Part shown: piece after piece, positions 63,245-64,000 of the stretch
Layout of the letters: the number at the start of each line of letters is the position of its first letter
Numbering within the stretch: the stretch's first letter is position 1
Assembly (NCBI RefSeq): GCF_024171925.1
Contig: NZ_JAMTCO010000005.1
Location: 186,001 to 250,000, forward strand
Direction: 5' to 3'
DNA length: 64,000 bases
Source: Actinokineospora diospyrosa
GTDB lineage: Bacteria > Actinomycetota > Actinomycetes > Mycobacteriales > Pseudonocardiaceae
Program-made: the position numbers and the translations under genes
The notes under the pieces: model-generated
What the model saw: only the letters and a program-made list of their open reading frames with translations
Told to the model about the DNA's origin: nothing
Database searches by the model: none

Positions 63245-64000
63245 ATGACTTCGAAGCGCGAAGGTCGTCGGGGCCGACTCGCTGTCGGTTTCGCGCTTGT
63301 CGGAGCTGCCGCGATCGCGGCGGTCGCCATTACTCCCACCGCTCAAGCGGCCGAGGGGCAGGTCCGCCACGCCGGATCCCCGGACGCGATCGCGGATAGC
63401 TACATCGTTGTCCTGAAAGACACCAGGGCCGCTGTCGGCGCGCAGTCCGCCGCGCTGGCCGACCGCTACGGCGCCACGGTCAACCGCCAGTTCGACACGG
63501 CGATCACCGGCTTCTCAGCGACCATGTCCGCCGAGCGGGCCGCCGAACTCGCCGCGGACCCCGCCGTCGCCTACGTCCAGGCCAACCAGCGCTTCCACGC
63601 GACCGGCACCCAGGAAGACCCGCCGTCGTGGGGCCTGGACCGCATCGACCAGGCCGACCTGCCGCTCGACAACAGCTACACCTACCCGGGCGAGGCGGTC
63701 GAGGTCACCGCGTACGTCATCGACACCGGGGTCAACACCGCGCACAGCACCTTCGGCGGCCGCGCGTCCGGCGGGTTCGACGCGGTCGACAACGACGACG
63801 ACCCCGAGGACGGCAACGGCCACGGCACGCACGTGGCGGGCACCATCGGCGGCAAGGAGTACGGGGTCGCCAAGGGCGTGAAGATCGTCCCGGTCCGGGT
63901 GCTCGACGACAACGGCAGCGGCAGCACCGACGGCGTCGTCGCGGGCATCGAGTGGGTCGCGGAGAACCACAGCGGTGCCTCGGTGGCGAACATGAGCCTC
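63245..64000 (+). CDS. Subtilisin-like serine protease, N-terminal part (cut by window edge)
   Basis: 252 codons seen. A signal peptide (residues 1-37: basic MTSKREGRRGRL, hydrophobic run, AQAA) is followed by an inhibitor-I9 propeptide (DSYIVVLKDTRAAVGAQ, ATMSAERAAELAADPAVAYV). The S8 domain then begins with WGLDRIDQADLPLD, catalytic Asp in YVIDTGVNTAH and catalytic His in GNGHGTHVAGTIGG. The Ser block is beyond the window. Like Streptomyces and Saccharothrix proteinase K-type enzymes; exported and self-processed. Confidence 0.93.
   Translation, partial: MTSKREGRRGRLAVGFALVGAAAIAAVAITPTAQAAEGQVRHAGSPDAIADSYIVVLKDTRAAVGAQSAALADRYGATVNRQFDTAITGFSATMSAERAAELAADPAVAYVQANQRFHATGTQEDPPSWGLDRIDQADLPLDNSYTYPGEAVEVTAYVIDTGVNTAHSTFGGRASGGFDAVDNDDDPEDGNGHGTHVAGTIGGKEYGVAKGVKIVPVRVLDDNGSGSTDGVVAGIEWVAENHSGASVANMSL

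Noticed and set aside
63015..63248. 77-codon plus-strand frame before the subtilase
   Set aside because: Third codon positions are near random for this genome, no ribosome site and no family recognised; it lies in the AT-richer leader.

Overview
The window is about 64 kb of a very high-GC actinomycete chromosome, with frequent GTG starts, many 4-base GTGA/ATGA gene overlaps and heavily secreted gene products. A Mycobacterium-like block runs in the order dinG | pncB-pncA | clpS - DUF2017 - P1 peptidase - mec - cysO - cysM | rdgB - rph - metallo-beta-lactamase - murI - rhomboid. Together with AfsR/SARP-type and EACC1-type proteins this suggests Pseudonocardiaceae (Actinokineospora/Saccharothrix-like). 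That assignment is inference from gene content only.

Layout. 1-7 kb: the end of dinG, then an accessory block not found at this place in Mycobacterium. It holds two secreted proteins of one family (choice-of-anchor P-like), an S1-domain protein, a processive-type family 2 glycosyltransferase, an exosortase-like membrane protease, an LAxTG micro-protein and a UDP-GlcNAc 2-epimerase. 7-16 kb: housekeeping for NAD salvage (pncA/pncB), ClpS, the Mec-CysO-CysM cysteine route, RdgB/RNase PH, MurI and rhomboid. 16-23 kb: small envelope proteins, Bcp, SmpB, a Baeyer-Villiger monooxygenase with a divergent TetR regulator, and a tRNA with anticodon UAG. 23-29 kb: an orphan EACC1 protein with an XRE regulator, an LCP cell-wall ligase and a phospholipase A2 fused to a polytopic acyltransferase-like membrane domain. 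29.5-45 kb: a 1162-residue XRE-SARP-NB-ARC-TPR regulator, transporters, SDR enzymes, a GGDEF cyclase with an in-frame tandem-repeat N-terminus, an alpha-hydroxy-acid oxidase and a two-domain fatty acyl reductase. 45-64 kb: PH-domain membrane pair, GCS2 ligase, orn, tRNA-His, tRNA-Lys and a run of secreted enzymes (trypsin-like, L,D-transpeptidase, M28 aminopeptidase, alpha-lytic-like protease, subtilase cut by the window end), with a DNA polymerase A-like gene and an acyl-CoA synthetase.

The unexplained structure lies in the non-coding gaps. (i) A ~145-base hairpin element with 31-bp arms occurs twice (1.8 and 23.5 kb); its arms differ by three compensatory base-pair changes, so the fold is conserved. 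(ii) Beside both copies lie doublets of DnaA-box-like TGTGGACAA sites at an invariant 19-base pitch. (iii) All three tRNA genes are followed by the same two-hairpin cassette, with compensated arms. (iv) A third repeat carrying ATCCACATGTGGAT occurs twice near 55 kb. A CCTACTC/GAGTAGG palindrome is shared by the BVMO/TetR intergenic region and the fatty acyl reductase promoter, suggesting a small lipid-oxidation regulon.
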